Below, one piece after another: positions 1 to 9,328 of a DNA stretch of 64,000 nucleotides; the first letter of the stretch is position 1, and every line of letters starts with the position of its first letter. A program made the position numbers and the translations under genes. The notes under the pieces were generated by a model that saw only the letters and a program-made list of their open reading frames with translations, made no database searches and was not told the origin of the DNA. This stretch comes from Thioclava sp. ES.031. GTDB lineage: Bacteria; Pseudomonadota; Alphaproteobacteria; Rhodobacterales; Rhodobacteraceae. The stretch spans positions 878,001-942,000 of the forward strand of contig NZ_PDJO01000001.1 of the NCBI RefSeq assembly GCF_002563775.1, in the 5' to 3' direction.

Positions 1-1298
1 GCACCTCGATCCACTGGGCCGGCGCGAGCCTTCGCTTTCAGGACCACGAGTTCAAGACGAAGACCCATTACGGCAATGTCGACGGGGCGAACCTGCTCGA
101 CTGGCCGATCGATCCGGCGGAGCTTGCGCCCTATTACGACAAGGCGGAAGCGAAGCTCGGTGTGACCCGCACCGGCGACCGTCCGGGGCTGCCGGGCAAC
201 AACAACTTCAAGGTGCTGGAGAAAGGCGCGAAGGCGCTCGGCTATGCGGAAGTGAATACCGGGCATATGGCGATCAACTCGATCGACTATGACGACCGGA
301 TGGCGTGCCAGCAGACGGGCTTCTGTTTCCAGGGCTGCAAATGGGGCGCCAAGTGGTCGTCGGCCTACACCGATATTCCGCGCGGCGAGGCGACAGGCAA
401 TCTGGAGGTCCGCGATCACTGCCATGTGGCCCGCATCCTGCATAACGATCAGGGCATGGCCTCCGGCGTCGAGTATTTCGACAAGGAGGGCAATCTGCAG
501 ATGCAGAAGGCCAAGATCGTCTGCGTCGCGGGCAACTCGATCGAGAGCCCGCGCGTGCTCCTGAATTCGCATTCGGCGATGTTCCCCGACGGCCTTGCGA
601 ACTCCTCGGGGCAGGTGGGGCGCAACTACATGCGTCACACCACGGGCTCGGTCTATGGCGTCTTCGACAAGCCGGTGAAGATGTGGCGCGGCACGACGAT
701 GGCGGGCATCGTCCGCGACGAGGCGCGCCACGATCCCTCGCGCGGCTTCGTCGGCGGGTATGAGCTTGAGACGCTCAGCCTCGGTCTGCCCTTCATGGCG
801 GCCTTCCTCGATCCGGGCGGATGGGGGCGCGAGTTCACCTCGGCGCTCGACAGCTATGAGAACATGGCCGGAATGTGGATCGTCGGCGAGGACATGCCGC
901 AGGAGACCAACCGCATCACGCTCAACCACGAAGTCGAGGATGCCTACGGGCTGCCGGTCGCGAATGTGAATTACACCGATCACCCGAACGACCGGGCGAT
1001 GCGCGATCACGCCTATGCGCGTGGCGCTGCGATCTACGACGCGGTGGGGGCGACCCGGACCTTCCCGACGCCGCCCTATCCCTCGACGCATAACCTCGGC
1101 ACGAACCGGATGTCCGAGAACCCGCGCGACGGGGTGGTGAACAAGCACGGCCAGACCCATGATGTGCCGAACCTGTTCATCTCGGATGGCTCGCAATTCA
1201 CGACCGGCGCTGCGGAGAACCCGACGCTGACCATCGTCGCGCTCGCGATCCGGCAGGCGGATTTCATCGCCGGGGAATTGTCGAAGGGCAACATCTGA
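1..1298 (+). CDS. GMC-family FAD oxidoreductase, 5' end outside window
   Basis: The frame is open from base 3 to the TGA at 1296-1298 (about 431 residues), so the gene enters from the left and its N-terminal FAD-binding GxGxxG segment is not visible. The C-terminal GMC domain is intact: THNLGTNRM near base 1086 carries the conserved active-site His, and DGSQFTTGAAENPTL near 1185 is the usual FAD-contacting tail. The style is that of large subunits of sugar-acid dehydrogenases (gluconate 2-dehydrogenase type), which pass electrons to a cytochrome partner. The substrate cannot be read from this fragment. A GTG at 162 lies inside the domain and is not the start. A strong terminator follows the stop codon. 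Confidence 0.85.
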   Translation, partial: TSIHWAGASLRFQDHEFKTKTHYGNVDGANLLDWPIDPAELAPYYDKAEAKLGVTRTGDRPGLPGNNNFKVLEKGAKALGYAEVNTGHMAINSIDYDDRMACQQTGFCFQGCKWGAKWSSAYTDIPRGEATGNLEVRDHCHVARILHNDQGMASGVEYFDKEGNLQMQKAKIVCVAGNSIESPRVLLNSHSAMFPDGLANSSGQVGRNYMRHTTGSVYGVFDKPVKMWRGTTMAGIVRDEARHDPSRGFVGGYELETLSLGLPFMAAFLDPGGWGREFTSALDSYENMAGMWIVGEDMPQETNRITLNHEVEDAYGLPVANVNYTDHPNDRAMRDHAYARGAAIYDAVGATRTFPTPPYPSTHNLGTNRMSENPRDGVVNKHGQTHDVPNLFISDGSQFTTGAAENPTLTIVALAIRQADFIAGELSKGNI

Positions 1299-1320
1299 TC
1301 CCGAGACGATCTGTTACGTC

Positions 1321-1362
1321 AAAAGAGGACCGGGCTGCCCACGGGTGGCCCGGTTCTTTTTT
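1321..1362 (+). terminator. Rho-independent terminator after the GMC oxidoreductase
   Basis: The arm ACCGGGC (1329-1335) pairs with GCCCGGT (1348-1354), and the stem extends outward through GAGG/TTCT into A-rich and T-rich flanks. The hairpin is followed by TTTTTT at 1357-1362. It lies 23 bases after the stop codon and separates the GMC gene from the pirin operon. Confidence 0.85.
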
Positions 1363-1471
1363 GGGAACATTGGCCCATCTGCGCGCTTGCGCACAGGACA
1401 TGCGGGACCTTCGCTAATTCAAATCTCCCGAGGAAGCCCCACACTATCACCAACGATATTTGGAGGCTCAC

Positions 1472-2380
1472 ATGACCTTTCGACCTGTCTCGGCGACCAG
1501 CAAGGCCCAACCCGCGATTGAAGGAGCTGGCGTTCACCTTCATCGCGTGTTCGGCTTCGGTGATCCGTCGCTGACCGACCCGTTCCTGATGATGGACGAT
1601 TTCCGCAACGACGATCCGCGGCTCTATTCCAAGGGCTTCCCGTGGCACCCGCATCGGGGCATCGAGACGATCACCTATGTGCTCGACGGGCAGGTGGAGC
1701 ACGCGGATTCGCTCGGCAATCGCGGTCTTCTTGGTGCGGGCAGCGTGCAGTGGATGACGGCAGGCTCCGGCATCGTCCATCAGGAGATGCCCTCGGGAAA
1801 CGCGAAGGGGCAGATGCACGGCTTCCAGCTTTGGGCCAACCTGCCCGGCGCGCTCAAGATGACGGCGCCGCGCTATCAGGACATCACCGGCAGCGACATT
1901 CCGATCGAAGGCGACGATGACGGCACGACCGTCAAGGTCATCATCGGCTCGTTCTGGGGCAAGACCGGCCCGGTCGACGGGATCGCCGCGAACCCGATGC
2001 TGCTCGACGTGTCGATCCCCGCAGGACGCCGCAAGGTGCTGCCGGTCGATACGCGCTCCAATGCGCTCGCCTATGTGTTCGCGGGCTCCGGCACCTTCCG
2101 CGACGCCAGCGATCCCGTCGGCATCAAGGTCGAGAAGGAGTATCGCGGGCAGGAGCTGAATATCCGCGACATGACCGGCAACCGCACGCTGGTCCGCTTC
2201 GGCGCGGGCGACGAGATCACGGTGCAGGCCGGGGACGAAGGTCTCCGCTTCCTGCTGATGACCGGCCGCCCGATCCAGGAGCCCGTCGCGTGGCACGGTC
2301 CCATCGTCATGAACACGCAGGACGAACTGCGTCAGGCGCTGACTGAACTCAACAACGGCACGTTCATCAAACACGACTGA
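1472..2380 (+). CDS. Pirin-family protein
   Basis: The product is 302 residues, normal for bacterial pirins (bicupin fold). The N-terminal cupin carries the metal-ligand pattern: HPHRG near residue 56, then VEH and GIVHQE. Pirins bind iron in the N-terminal cupin and some have quercetin dioxygenase activity; others act as redox-sensing or metabolic partner proteins, so the role here is open. ATG 1472 is chosen over an in-frame TTG at 1460 because GGAGG at 1462-1466 sits 5 bases before it. The next gene, wrbA, starts 44 bases downstream on the same strand, a pairing that suggests a quinone or oxidative stress unit. Confidence 0.9.
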   Translation: MTFRPVSATSKAQPAIEGAGVHLHRVFGFGDPSLTDPFLMMDDFRNDDPRLYSKGFPWHPHRGIETITYVLDGQVEHADSLGNRGLLGAGSVQWMTAGSGIVHQEMPSGNAKGQMHGFQLWANLPGALKMTAPRYQDITGSDIPIEGDDDGTTVKVIIGSFWGKTGPVDGIAANPMLLDVSIPAGRRKVLPVDTRSNALAYVFAGSGTFRDASDPVGIKVEKEYRGQELNIRDMTGNRTLVRFGAGDEITVQAGDEGLRFLLMTGRPIQEPVAWHGPIVMNTQDELRQALTELNNGTFIKHD

Positions 2381-2424
2381 GGGCGCCGTTGCCCCTCAGG
2401 CCCTTCCCAACACAGGAGATAGAA

Positions 2425-3018
2425 ATGGCACAACCGAAGATCGCAATCGTCTTTTATTCCACCTATGGCACCAACCATGCCGTCGCACTGGCGGCAGCGG
2501 AAGCCGCCGAGGCTGCCGGGGCCGAGGTGCGCCTGCGCCGCATTCCCGAGACCGCCCCGAAAGCCGTCGTCGAGGGGCAGGACGCCTGGAAAAACCAGCT
2601 CGAGAAGATGAGCGATATTCCGGAAGTGACCGCCGACGATATGGAATGGGCCGAGGGCTATTTCTTCTCCGGGCCGACCCGCTACGGCGTCTCCGCAAGC
2701 CAGATGCGCGCCTTCATCGACACGCTGGGCGGCCTCTGGGGCGCGGGCAAGCTGGCGAACAAGACCTTCACCGCGACGACCAGCGCGCAGAACGCCCATG
2801 GCGGGCAGGAGGCGACCATCCTCGGCCTCTACACCACGGCGATGCATTGGGGCTGCGTCATCGTTCCGCCGGGCTATACCGACGAGGCGATCTTCAACGC
2901 GGGCGGCAACCCCTACGGCTTCTCGACCAATGCCGGGGGCGTCACCGAGGCTGGCAAGGCCGCGATCGCCTATCAGGCGAAGCGTCTTGTCGAGATGACG
3001 GCGAAGCTCGTCGGCTGA
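2425..3018 (+). CDS. wrbA: NAD(P)H:quinone oxidoreductase, WrbA type
   Basis: The product is 197 residues, the usual WrbA length, with a flavodoxin-like fold. The N-terminal [13 protein letters not shown] forms the FMN phosphate loop and [13 protein letters not shown] matches the family block near the flavin. WrbA reduces quinones by two electrons and limits semiquinone formation; it acts in the cytosol as a tetramer. ATG 2425 is preceded by AGGAG at 2414-2418; an upstream in-frame start at 2389 lacks such a site. It probably shares a transcript with the pirin gene. Confidence 0.93.
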   Translation: MAQPKIAIVFYSTYGTNHAVALAAAEAAEAAGAEVRLRRIPETAPKAVVEGQDAWKNQLEKMSDIPEVTADDMEWAEGYFFSGPTRYGVSASQMRAFIDTLGGLWGAGKLANKTFTATTSAQNAHGGQEATILGLYTTAMHWGCVIVPPGYTDEAIFNAGGNPYGFSTNAGGVTEAGKAAIAYQAKRLVEMTAKLVG

Positions 3019-3039
3019 TCAGCTCCAAGATCATGACGC

Positions 3040-3064
3040 CGCCTCCGCCTTCAGGGCGGGGGCG
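3040..3064 (+). terminator. GC-rich hairpin after wrbA (possible weak terminator)
   Basis: CGCCTCCGCC (3040-3049) pairs with GGCGGGGGCG (3055-3064) with a single G-T wobble and a 5-base loop. No T tract follows, so it may slow or protect RNA ends more than terminate. It lies 21 bases after the wrbA stop codon. Confidence 0.4.
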
Positions 3065-3124
3065 CAGTCGTGTTAGGACGAAAATCCTTTTGCTCAGACG
3101 ACCTCAGCCCGAATGGAGAGACAC

Positions 3125-3529
3125 ATGGTGGAAACCGCGTCCGATGAGACCACTCTGGCGAGCTTGGTGGCCTGTCATGGCATCATTCTCTTCACCGAAA
3201 ATTACGAAGCCTGCGTGGAGTTCTACCAAACCAAGCTTGGCCTGCCGTTTTGGTATGAAAAGGAAAGCCTCACCTGTCTCCGCTTTGGAGATGGCTATCT
3301 GATGATCGAGACCGAAGGCGTCGCCTCCAAAGGGCGAAAGACGCGTTCCGAGAACCCGACCGCTCTTCGTTTCAATGTGCCGGATGTCCCCGCTGCAGCA
3401 CGGCTCTTGGAGGCGCAGGGCATTTCAGTCGAGGTGAACGACTACAGCTGGGGCACGACCGGGGCATTCCTCGACCCGGATGGGAATATCTGCAGCCTCA
3501 AGAACGCGGACGATCCCTATTTCCGGTGA
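3125..3529 (+). CDS. VOC-family (glyoxalase/bleomycin-resistance fold) protein
   Basis: The product is 134 residues, one vicinal-oxygen-chelate domain of two beta-alpha-beta-beta-beta modules. HGIILFTENYEACVEFY opens the first module and TGAFLDPDGNICSL closes the second, both typical. These folds hold a divalent metal in dioxygenases, glyoxalase I or drug-binding proteins; the substrate cannot be told here. ATG 3125 is chosen because GGAGAG at 3115-3120 precedes it; the in-frame ATG at 3113 has no ribosome site. It lies on the same strand as wrbA, beyond a hairpin. Confidence 0.8.
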   Translation: MVETASDETTLASLVACHGIILFTENYEACVEFYQTKLGLPFWYEKESLTCLRFGDGYLMIETEGVASKGRKTRSENPTALRFNVPDVPAAARLLEAQGISVEVNDYSWGTTGAFLDPDGNICSLKNADDPYFR

Positions 3530-3806
3530 CTTTGGGAACGCCTGACGGTCCACCGCGCGGCATGTCCGACCCGCCCGGCGTCAGGAACAGATTTCATTTC
3601 ATCGTGGGGTTCTGAAACCTCCCACCGATAGGCCGAGACATTTGCCTTCATCTCGGCTACGACACGCTGCGACGGCTTGCTGCACTAATTCGCCATAATT
3701 GCCCAATTCAAGTCATAACATCGCCGCTCTTGCATGTGATCCAGCCCCCAACGGCGAGCCGCACAGGCCCATTCGGGGCTACTCGCGCCCAACGGAGGTA
3801 TCGATC

Positions 3807-4226
3807 ATGAATGTTAAACACGTTTCGCTCGAATTGTTTGTTAAGCTTGATGAGAGCGGCGTTGCAGAGGTTGGCAAATTTTCTCTTCGTTTCATTGGCG
3901 GCGATCCCGATCATGCTTTTACCGATTCGATCGACCTGAAAGGCTCGGCAAATCTGGCGCAGCCTGAAAAGGTGCTCACGTCGATCCTGCGGACCGAGTT
4001 GCTCGACCAACGTGCAACCTTCGATCCCCAGAAATTCTCGGTCTCCGTCAAGGTGAGTTCCTTCGCCACCTCCGATCCCTATATCGAGATCGAAAGACGC
4101 TGGCGCATCGCGCTCGTCACCTTCCTCGAGGGGTACATCATGCAGTCCCAGCCGATGCTGACCTCGCTCAAGGTCCGGGGCGCGTATGCCGAACAGCTCG
4201 CGGCGTCCGACGCACCGCTGCACTGA
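3807..4226 (+). CDS. Unrecognised 139-residue protein
   Basis: I do not recognise this family. ATG 3807 has a perfect GGAGGT at 3794-3799, which sets the start and argues that the gene is real; the frame is open upstream to 3699 but without a ribosome site. The protein has no signal peptide or membrane segment. It looks like an alternating beta/alpha soluble protein, with a conserved-looking stretch IEIERRWRIALVTFLEGY in the C-terminal third. Its base composition near the start is more AT-rich than its neighbours. The 277 bases before it show nothing clear apart from an AT-rich stretch around 3690-3720. It converges on the D-carbamoylase gene with a 19-base gap. Confidence 0.6.
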   Translation: MNVKHVSLELFVKLDESGVAEVGKFSLRFIGGDPDHAFTDSIDLKGSANLAQPEKVLTSILRTELLDQRATFDPQKFSVSVKVSSFATSDPYIEIERRWRIALVTFLEGYIMQSQPMLTSLKVRGAYAEQLAASDAPLH

Positions 4227-4245
4227 CCGGAAGACCTGACCTCCA

Positions 4246-5169
4246 TCAACTCGCGCGGTCGGCGCAGATGTCGCGATAATCCTCGGGTTCGCGGTGAAGC
4301 GCGAAGTTGAAGACATTCTCGCGCAACTCCCGGCAGCGGTCGAGGTCGATTTCGGCCATCGCCAGCTCATCGCCGAACCCTTGGGTCTTGGCGATGATCT
4401 CGCCGGTGGGCGCGATGATGCACGTGCCGCCGATCAGGTCGCAGCCTTCTTCGCGCCCCGCTTTCGCGGTGCCGATCACCCAGCACCCGTTCGCATAGGC
4501 GCCCGCCTGCATCGACAGGTGGTTGTGGAAGTCCTGCAGGTGATCATGCTCGGGCGCGAGCGGGTAATGCACCGGCGTATTGTAACCCAGCATCACCAGT
4601 TCCGCCCCGCGCAGACCCAGCACGCGGAAGGTCTCGGGCCAGCGGCGGTCGTTGCACAGGCACATGCCGAGCTTGCCGCCGAAGCCGTCGAAGACGCCAA
4701 AGCCCAGATTGCCATGCTCGAAATAGCGCTTCTCCAGATGCTGGAAGGGGCGCCAGTCTTCGTATTCGGGATGGCCGGGCAGGTGGATCTTGCGATATTT
4801 GCCAATGATCTGGCCGGTCTTGTCGACGGTGATCGAGGTGTTGAAGCGGCGCTTCTGGCCTTTCTCGTAGGCGATCTCCGCATAGCCGAGATAGAAGCCG
4901 ACACCCAGTTCGCGGGCGGTATCGAACAGCGGCTGCACCTCCGCGTTCGGCATCTCGGTCTCGTAGAATGCGTCGAGCTCCGCCTCGTCCTCGATAAGCC
5001 AGCGCGGGAAGAAAGTGGTCAGCGCCAGTTCGGGAAAGACGACCAGTTCCGCGCCGCGCCGATGGGCGTCGATCAAAAGCTTCTGCATCCGCGCCACGGC
5101 GGAGGCACGCGGCTCGTCACGCGCAATCGGTCCAAGCTGTGCGGCGGCGGCTATGAATTTGCGGGTCAT
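4246..5169 (-). CDS. N-carbamoyl-D-amino-acid hydrolase (nitrilase superfamily)
   Basis: The product is 307 residues and matches, from memory, the Agrobacterium D-carbamoylase nearly end to end. The catalytic triad falls at the same numbers: Glu47 in VFPEL, Lys127 in KYRKIH, and Cys172 in LGMCLCNDRRWPE. The enzyme cleaves N-carbamoyl-D-amino acids to D-amino acid, CO2 and ammonia in the cytosol. The ATG overlaps the stop of the upstream M20 amidohydrolase gene by 4 bases (ATGA), so the two are translationally coupled. It is the last gene of the ABC-dpaL-amidohydrolase operon. The true substrate may be a ureido compound tied to 2,3-diaminopropionate rather than a generic hydantoin product. Confidence 0.9.
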   Translation of the reverse strand: MTRKFIAAAAQLGPIARDEPRASAVARMQKLLIDAHRRGAELVVFPELALTTFFPRWLIEDEAELDAFYETEMPNAEVQPLFDTARELGVGFYLGYAEIAYEKGQKRRFNTSITVDKTGQIIGKYRKIHLPGHPEYEDWRPFQHLEKRYFEHGNLGFGVFDGFGGKLGMCLCNDRRWPETFRVLGLRGAELVMLGYNTPVHYPLAPEHDHLQDFHNHLSMQAGAYANGCWVIGTAKAGREEGCDLIGGTCIIAPTGEIIAKTQGFGDELAMAEIDLDRCRELRENVFNFALHREPEDYRDICADRAS

Positions 5170-6437
5170 GGCAATTGTCCTGTCTCGATCGTTTGAAATT
5201 CGGGCGCGTCCTGAAGCTCCGCCTGCTGGCAGACGACATCCATCAGCACCTGTGCCCCGCCCGCGATGTCCGAGGGCGCGGTATATTCGTGAATGTTGTG
5301 GCTGACCCCGTCCTGCGAGGGCACGAAGATCATGGCCGAAGGGCAATTGGGCGCGAACATCTGCGCGTCATGGCCCGCGCCCGAGGGCATCCGGCGATGG
5401 CCCAGCCCGCGCGCATGGGCGGCGGCCTCGACGCTGTCCACCAATGCCGGGTCGAACTCCACCGGTTCGAAGCGGGCCAGCGTCCGGCGCGTGATCGCGC
5501 AGCCCCCGGCGCGTGCGAAATCCTGCGCGGCGCGCCAGAGCCGGGTCTCGGCCTTCTGCAGCGTGGCCTCGTCGGTATGGCGCAGATCGACGGTCATCAC
5601 CGCTTCCTGCGGCACCACGTTCACCAGATCGGGCGAGACGCGCATCCGCCCCACGGTCGCGACCTGCGGCGGACCGTGATCGGCGGCGATCTGCTGCGCC
5701 TCGACCGCGATCCGGGCCGCCACGGCGCCCGCATCATGGCGCAGCGCCATCGGCGTCGTGCCCGCATGGGCAGAGGCGCCCGTGACGGTGATCTCGGTCC
5801 AGGAAATGCCCTGCACGCCGGTGACGACGCCGATCTGCAGCTCCTCGGTCTCCAGCACCGGGCCCTGTTCGATATGCAGTTCCAGATAGCTATGGGGCTT
5901 CAGCGCGCCGACCGGGGCGGGGCCTGCGGCATCGATGGCGGCGAGCGCCTCGCGCAGGCGCACCCCGTCGATGCCTTCCACCTCCAGCATCTCGTCGAGC
6001 GGCAGCGCGCCTTGCGCCACGCCCGAGCCCATCATGTCCGGGGCGAAACGCGCGCCTTCCTCATTGGTGAAGAACGCGACCGCAACGGGGCGGCGGGTGC
6101 GCGCGCCAGCGGCATTGAGCGCCTCGATCACTTCCAGCCCGGCCAACACGCCGAGGCTGCCGTCATAGAGACCTCCCGTCGCGACCGTATCGATATGCGA
6201 GCCCATCACGACCGGCGGGCCGTCTTCCTCGCCCGCGCGGATGCCCCAGCAATTGCCGATGACGTCCGTGGTGATCTCAAGCCCGAGGTCGCACATCCAG
6301 CGCATCACGAGGGCGCGGCCTTCGGCGTCTTCAGGGGAAAGCGCGAGGCGCTTCACGCCGCCACCGGGCAGGGTGCCAACCTTGCCCAGCCATTCCAGAC
6401 GAAACATCAGGCGTTCTATGTCGATCGCGATACTCAT
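5166..6437 (-). CDS. M20C Zn amidohydrolase (N-carbamoyl-L-amino acid hydrolase / allantoate amidohydrolase family)
   Basis: The product is 423 residues, standard for the family. Dimetal ligands are visible in order: His81 in GSHIDT, Asp92 in GGLYDG, Glu126-Glu127 in TNEEGARF, the HIEQGP block of the dimerisation domain, and the late SHNIHE histidine. Members hydrolyse N-carbamoyl-L-amino acids, allantoate, ureidoglycine or beta-ureidopropionate, releasing ammonia and CO2. ATG 6437 overlaps the dpaL stop by 4 bases, and its own stop overlaps the next gene. Pairing with a D-carbamoylase and DpaL suggests both stereoisomers, or two ureido groups, are handled in one pathway. Confidence 0.88.
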   Translation of the reverse strand: MSIAIDIERLMFRLEWLGKVGTLPGGGVKRLALSPEDAEGRALVMRWMCDLGLEITTDVIGNCWGIRAGEEDGPPVVMGSHIDTVATGGLYDGSLGVLAGLEVIEALNAAGARTRRPVAVAFFTNEEGARFAPDMMGSGVAQGALPLDEMLEVEGIDGVRLREALAAIDAAGPAPVGALKPHSYLELHIEQGPVLETEELQIGVVTGVQGISWTEITVTGASAHAGTTPMALRHDAGAVAARIAVEAQQIAADHGPPQVATVGRMRVSPDLVNVVPQEAVMTVDLRHTDEATLQKAETRLWRAAQDFARAGGCAITRRTLARFEPVEFDPALVDSVEAAAHARGLGHRRMPSGAGHDAQMFAPNCPSAMIFVPSQDGVSHNIHEYTAPSDIAGGAQVLMDVVCQQAELQDAPEFQTIETGQLP

Positions 6438-7693
6438 GCCGCGCCTCGAACTTCGGCGGCGTTGCGACCGACGAGGGTTTTGAACAGCGCGGCGTCGGTG
6501 TCGCCTTCCGTGCCGAAACACAGGATGCGGGAATTCGCGTCGATCCCGAGGGCTGCGCGCGCCTCATCATTCTCGGCGGCGGCAAGGAAGGCGGCGAGCC
6601 CCGCCACGGCGGATTCTCCGGCGGCCACTGGCGGATCGCCCCCCTCGGGGTTGGCCAGCGCGCGCATCACCGCGACTGCATCGGGGTCGGCCACGGACAT
6701 CACCGCGAAGGTCAGAGGCTCCAGCACGTCCCACGCCAGCAGCGAGACCTCGCCACAGGCAAGACCTGCCATCAGCGTGTCCAGATCGCCCTCGACGGCG
6801 GTGGGTTTGCTTTCGCGGATCGTCTCGAGCCAGCAGGCCGATTGGTCGGGATCGGCAAGGATCACGCGCGGGGCCTCGGGGCCGAAACGGCGCGCGAATT
6901 GTGCCGCGACCGCCGCCGCCAGCCCGCCGACGCCGGTCTGGATGAAGATATGGGTGGGCGGGGTGCCGAGCGTATCGGCCGCTTCCGCCGCCATCAGCTC
7001 GTAGCCCTGCATCACGTCTTTCGGAATCTCGGTATAGCCCGGATAGGAGGTGTCGGAGACGACGAACCAACCCTCGCGCGTTGCGGTTTCCTGCGCCTCG
7101 CGGACGCTGTCGTCGTAATTGCCTGCGCAGCGGCGGACCTCGGCGCCATAGGCCTCGATGGCTTCCTTGCGGCCCTCCGAGACGGTGGCGTGGATGAAGA
7201 TCACGCAGCGGCAGCCGAAGCGTTGCGCGCCCCATGCGACCGAGCGCCCGTGATTGCCGTCGGTGGCGCAGCAGACGGTCAGTTGCGAGACGATATCGGC
7301 ATATTTGCCCGCCACGATGTCTTCGGCGCTGGGTTCGGGAATCTCTTTCGCCTTCGCGATCTCACGGGCCAGAAGCCGCAGCACCGCATAGGCGCCTCCC
7401 AAAGCCTTGAAGCTGCCGAGGCCGAAGCGCCCGCCCTCATCCTTGAACTGAATCTCGGCCACGCCCGCCTTTGCTGCCATTGCGGGCAGCGAGACGAGGG
7501 GCGTCGGCGCGTAGCCCTCCCACGAAGAAATCGTGCGCTTGGCCAGATCGAAGGCGGCGTCATTCAGAACCGCTTCCTGCTTGGGCCCGTAGCCTTTCGC
7601 GGTGTCGTAATGCGGGTTCAGAATGAGCTCGTTGGATTGCCCTTCTCCGAGGGCATTTTCGAAAATCATGATGGGGTCCTTGTGGTTGGTCAT
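6434..7693 (-). CDS. dpaL: 2,3-diaminopropionate ammonia-lyase
   Basis: The product is 419 residues and belongs to the fold-type II PLP enzymes. The PLP lysine is Lys96 in GLGSFKALGGAY, ATDGNHG follows as the asparagine/substrate loop, and QTGVGGLAAAVAA is the glycine-rich phosphate cup. DpaL converts D- or L-2,3-diaminopropionate into pyruvate and two ammonia. The given ATG lies 5 bases after the permease stop; an internal ATG at 7669 has a better AAGGA site 7-8 bases upstream and may be the real start (411 residues). It sits between the ABC permease and the M20 amidohydrolase, pointing to import and complete breakdown of a diaminopropionate derivative. Confidence 0.92.
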   Translation of the reverse strand: MTNHKDPIMIFENALGEGQSNELILNPHYDTAKGYGPKQEAVLNDAAFDLAKRTISSWEGYAPTPLVSLPAMAAKAGVAEIQFKDEGGRFGLGSFKALGGAYAVLRLLAREIAKAKEIPEPSAEDIVAGKYADIVSQLTVCCATDGNHGRSVAWGAQRFGCRCVIFIHATVSEGRKEAIEAYGAEVRRCAGNYDDSVREAQETATREGWFVVSDTSYPGYTEIPKDVMQGYELMAAEAADTLGTPPTHIFIQTGVGGLAAAVAAQFARRFGPEAPRVILADPDQSACWLETIRESKPTAVEGDLDTLMAGLACGEVSLLAWDVLEPLTFAVMSVADPDAVAVMRALANPEGGDPPVAAGESAVAGLAAFLAAAENDEARAALGIDANSRILCFGTEGDTDAALFKTLVGRNAAEVRGAA

Positions 7694-7698
7694 CGCGC

Positions 7699-8475
7699 TC
7701 AGGCCCCCGTCTTTGAGGCGCGGCGGCGGATCAGCTCGGCCAGCGCCACGAGGGCGATGTTGCCGAACACGATCATCACGGCGAGCGCGTTGAGTGAGGG
7801 AGAGAGCGCGAAGCGGAAGTCAGAGGCGACGAGCACCGAGAGCGGTTGCGCGCGGCCCGAGACGAAAGCGGTCAGGACGTATTCGGCCGAAGACAGCACG
7901 AAGGCCACGACCCACGACGCCATCAGCCCGTTCGCCATCAGCGGCAGCACCACCCGGCGGAAGGCCGACAGGCCCGAGGCCCCCAGATCGGCGGCGGCTT
8001 CCAGCAGCCCGCGGTCGATGCGGATCAGCACCGAGGCGATCACCAGCGTCGAGAAGGGCAGCACGATCACAGTCTGCGCGGCGATCACCGTCAGCAGGCT
8101 GCGCTCCACCCCGGTCTCGTTGAACATGATCAGCTGCGCCACGGCGAGGATCAGCTTCGGGATCAGGAAGGGCGCGAGCAGCAACACCGCGAAGATGCCG
8201 CGTCCGCGCATCGGGTAGAAGCTGATCGCCAAAGCGGCGAGCCCGCCCAGAAGCGTCGCGCAGATCGCGACGGGGAAGGCGACGCTGAGCGTGGTCAGGA
8301 AGCCGCCGCCCAGACGCCCGTCGCCCATCACCTCGGCATACCATTTCAGGGTAAAGCCTGAGAAGGGCAGGGACATGATCTTGGAATCGTTGACCGAAAA
8401 CAGCGCGATCATCGCGATCGGCAGATACATGAAGGCGAAAACCGCCCAGACCCAAAGCGTGGAGAGGCGCGACAT
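7699..8475 (-). CDS. ABC transporter permease (PotC-like)
   Basis: The product is 258 residues with about six membrane helices, starting MSRLSTLWVWAVFAFMYLPI. The EAAxxLGAS loop that docks the ATPase is present (EAAADLGASGLSAFRRV). This is the second inner-membrane subunit of a polyamine/opine-type (PotABCD) importer. ATG 8475 is preceded by GGAGGG 7 bases upstream and lies 1 base after the stop of the partner permease. Substrate specificity is not readable; the downstream catabolic genes suggest a diamino acid or ureido amino acid. Confidence 0.9.
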   Translation of the reverse strand: MSRLSTLWVWAVFAFMYLPIAMIALFSVNDSKIMSLPFSGFTLKWYAEVMGDGRLGGGFLTTLSVAFPVAICATLLGGLAALAISFYPMRGRGIFAVLLLAPFLIPKLILAVAQLIMFNETGVERSLLTVIAAQTVIVLPFSTLVIASVLIRIDRGLLEAAADLGASGLSAFRRVVLPLMANGLMASWVVAFVLSSAEYVLTAFVSGRAQPLSVLVASDFRFALSPSLNALAVMIVFGNIALVALAELIRRRASKTGA

Positions 8476-8476
8476 G

Positions 8477-9328
8477 TCAGGACCCTCCCACAAGGCTGGA
8501 GCGGCGGATCAGCATCGCGCCCACGGCGAAGAAGGCCATCAGGATCGCGAGCATCGTCCAGGCGATGGCGGAACCCAGCGGCCAGTCGAAGGCGGTGCCG
8601 AAGAGGTCGTTGATCGCCGAGATCACGGTGATCCCCGAGGCCCCGCCCAGCAGCTGCGGCGTCAGGTAATCGCCGACCACCATCACGAAGACCATCAGCC
8701 CGCCGGCAACGAGGCCGGGGAAGGTCAGCGGCAGGGTCACGCGGGCGAAGCGGCTGGGGCTGCGCGCGCCGAGATCGGCGGCGGCTTCCAGCCAGGCGTC
8801 GTCGAGGCTCTCGAAGGCGAGCCACAGCCCGATCACCATGAAGGGCAGGTAGTTATAGGTCAGCGCGATATGGGTCGCGAGGGGCGAGAACAGCAGCCCC
8901 TGGATGGGCGCGTCGGTGACGCCTGCCCAGATCAGCGAGCGGTTGATGACGCCCTCGGCCCCCAGCAGCACGCGCCACGCAAACACCCGCACCAGATCGC
9001 CGGAATAAAGCGGCACAAGCAGCAGCGTCAGCAGCGCGGATTTCATTGCGCCCGCGCGTTTGGCAAGGAACCACGCGACCGGGTAGCCGATCACGGAGGT
9101 GATCGCGACCACGAGCGCACCCGAGCCGAAGGCCTTCAGGATCAGCCCGCGATAGGTCGCAGAGCCCGCGATCTTTGCGTAATTGGCGAAGGACGGGTCG
9201 TAGGAGATCGCGACGAAATCGACGCGGAAGAAGCTGTAGGCAAAGAGGATCAGCAGCGGCGCCACGCAAAGCGCCAGCAGGAAGGCCGTCACCGGGGCGG
9301 CGAGGAGCGTGCCGACGCGCAGGCTCAT
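8477..9328 (-). CDS. ABC transporter permease (PotB-like)
   Basis: The product is 283 residues with six predicted membrane helices, opening with a hydrophobic MSLRVGTLLAAPVTAFLLAL segment. The cytoplasmic coupling loop reads EAAADLGARSPSRFARVTLP. It pairs with the PotC-like subunit to form the channel of the importer. Its start overlaps the stop of the ATPase gene by 4 bases, so the complex subunits are coupled during translation. Confidence 0.9.
   Translation of the reverse strand: MSLRVGTLLAAPVTAFLLALCVAPLLILFAYSFFRVDFVAISYDPSFANYAKIAGSATYRGLILKAFGSGALVVAITSVIGYPVAWFLAKRAGAMKSALLTLLLVPLYSGDLVRVFAWRVLLGAEGVINRSLIWAGVTDAPIQGLLFSPLATHIALTYNYLPFMVIGLWLAFESLDDAWLEAAADLGARSPSRFARVTLPLTFPGLVAGGLMVFVMVVGDYLTPQLLGGASGITVISAINDLFGTAFDWPLGSAIAWTMLAILMAFFAVGAMLIRRSSLVGGS

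Noticed and set aside
5175..7004. 609-codon open frame on the plus strand opposite the M20 and dpaL genes
   Set aside because: It crosses two well-supported genes, has no family features and shadow-type composition.
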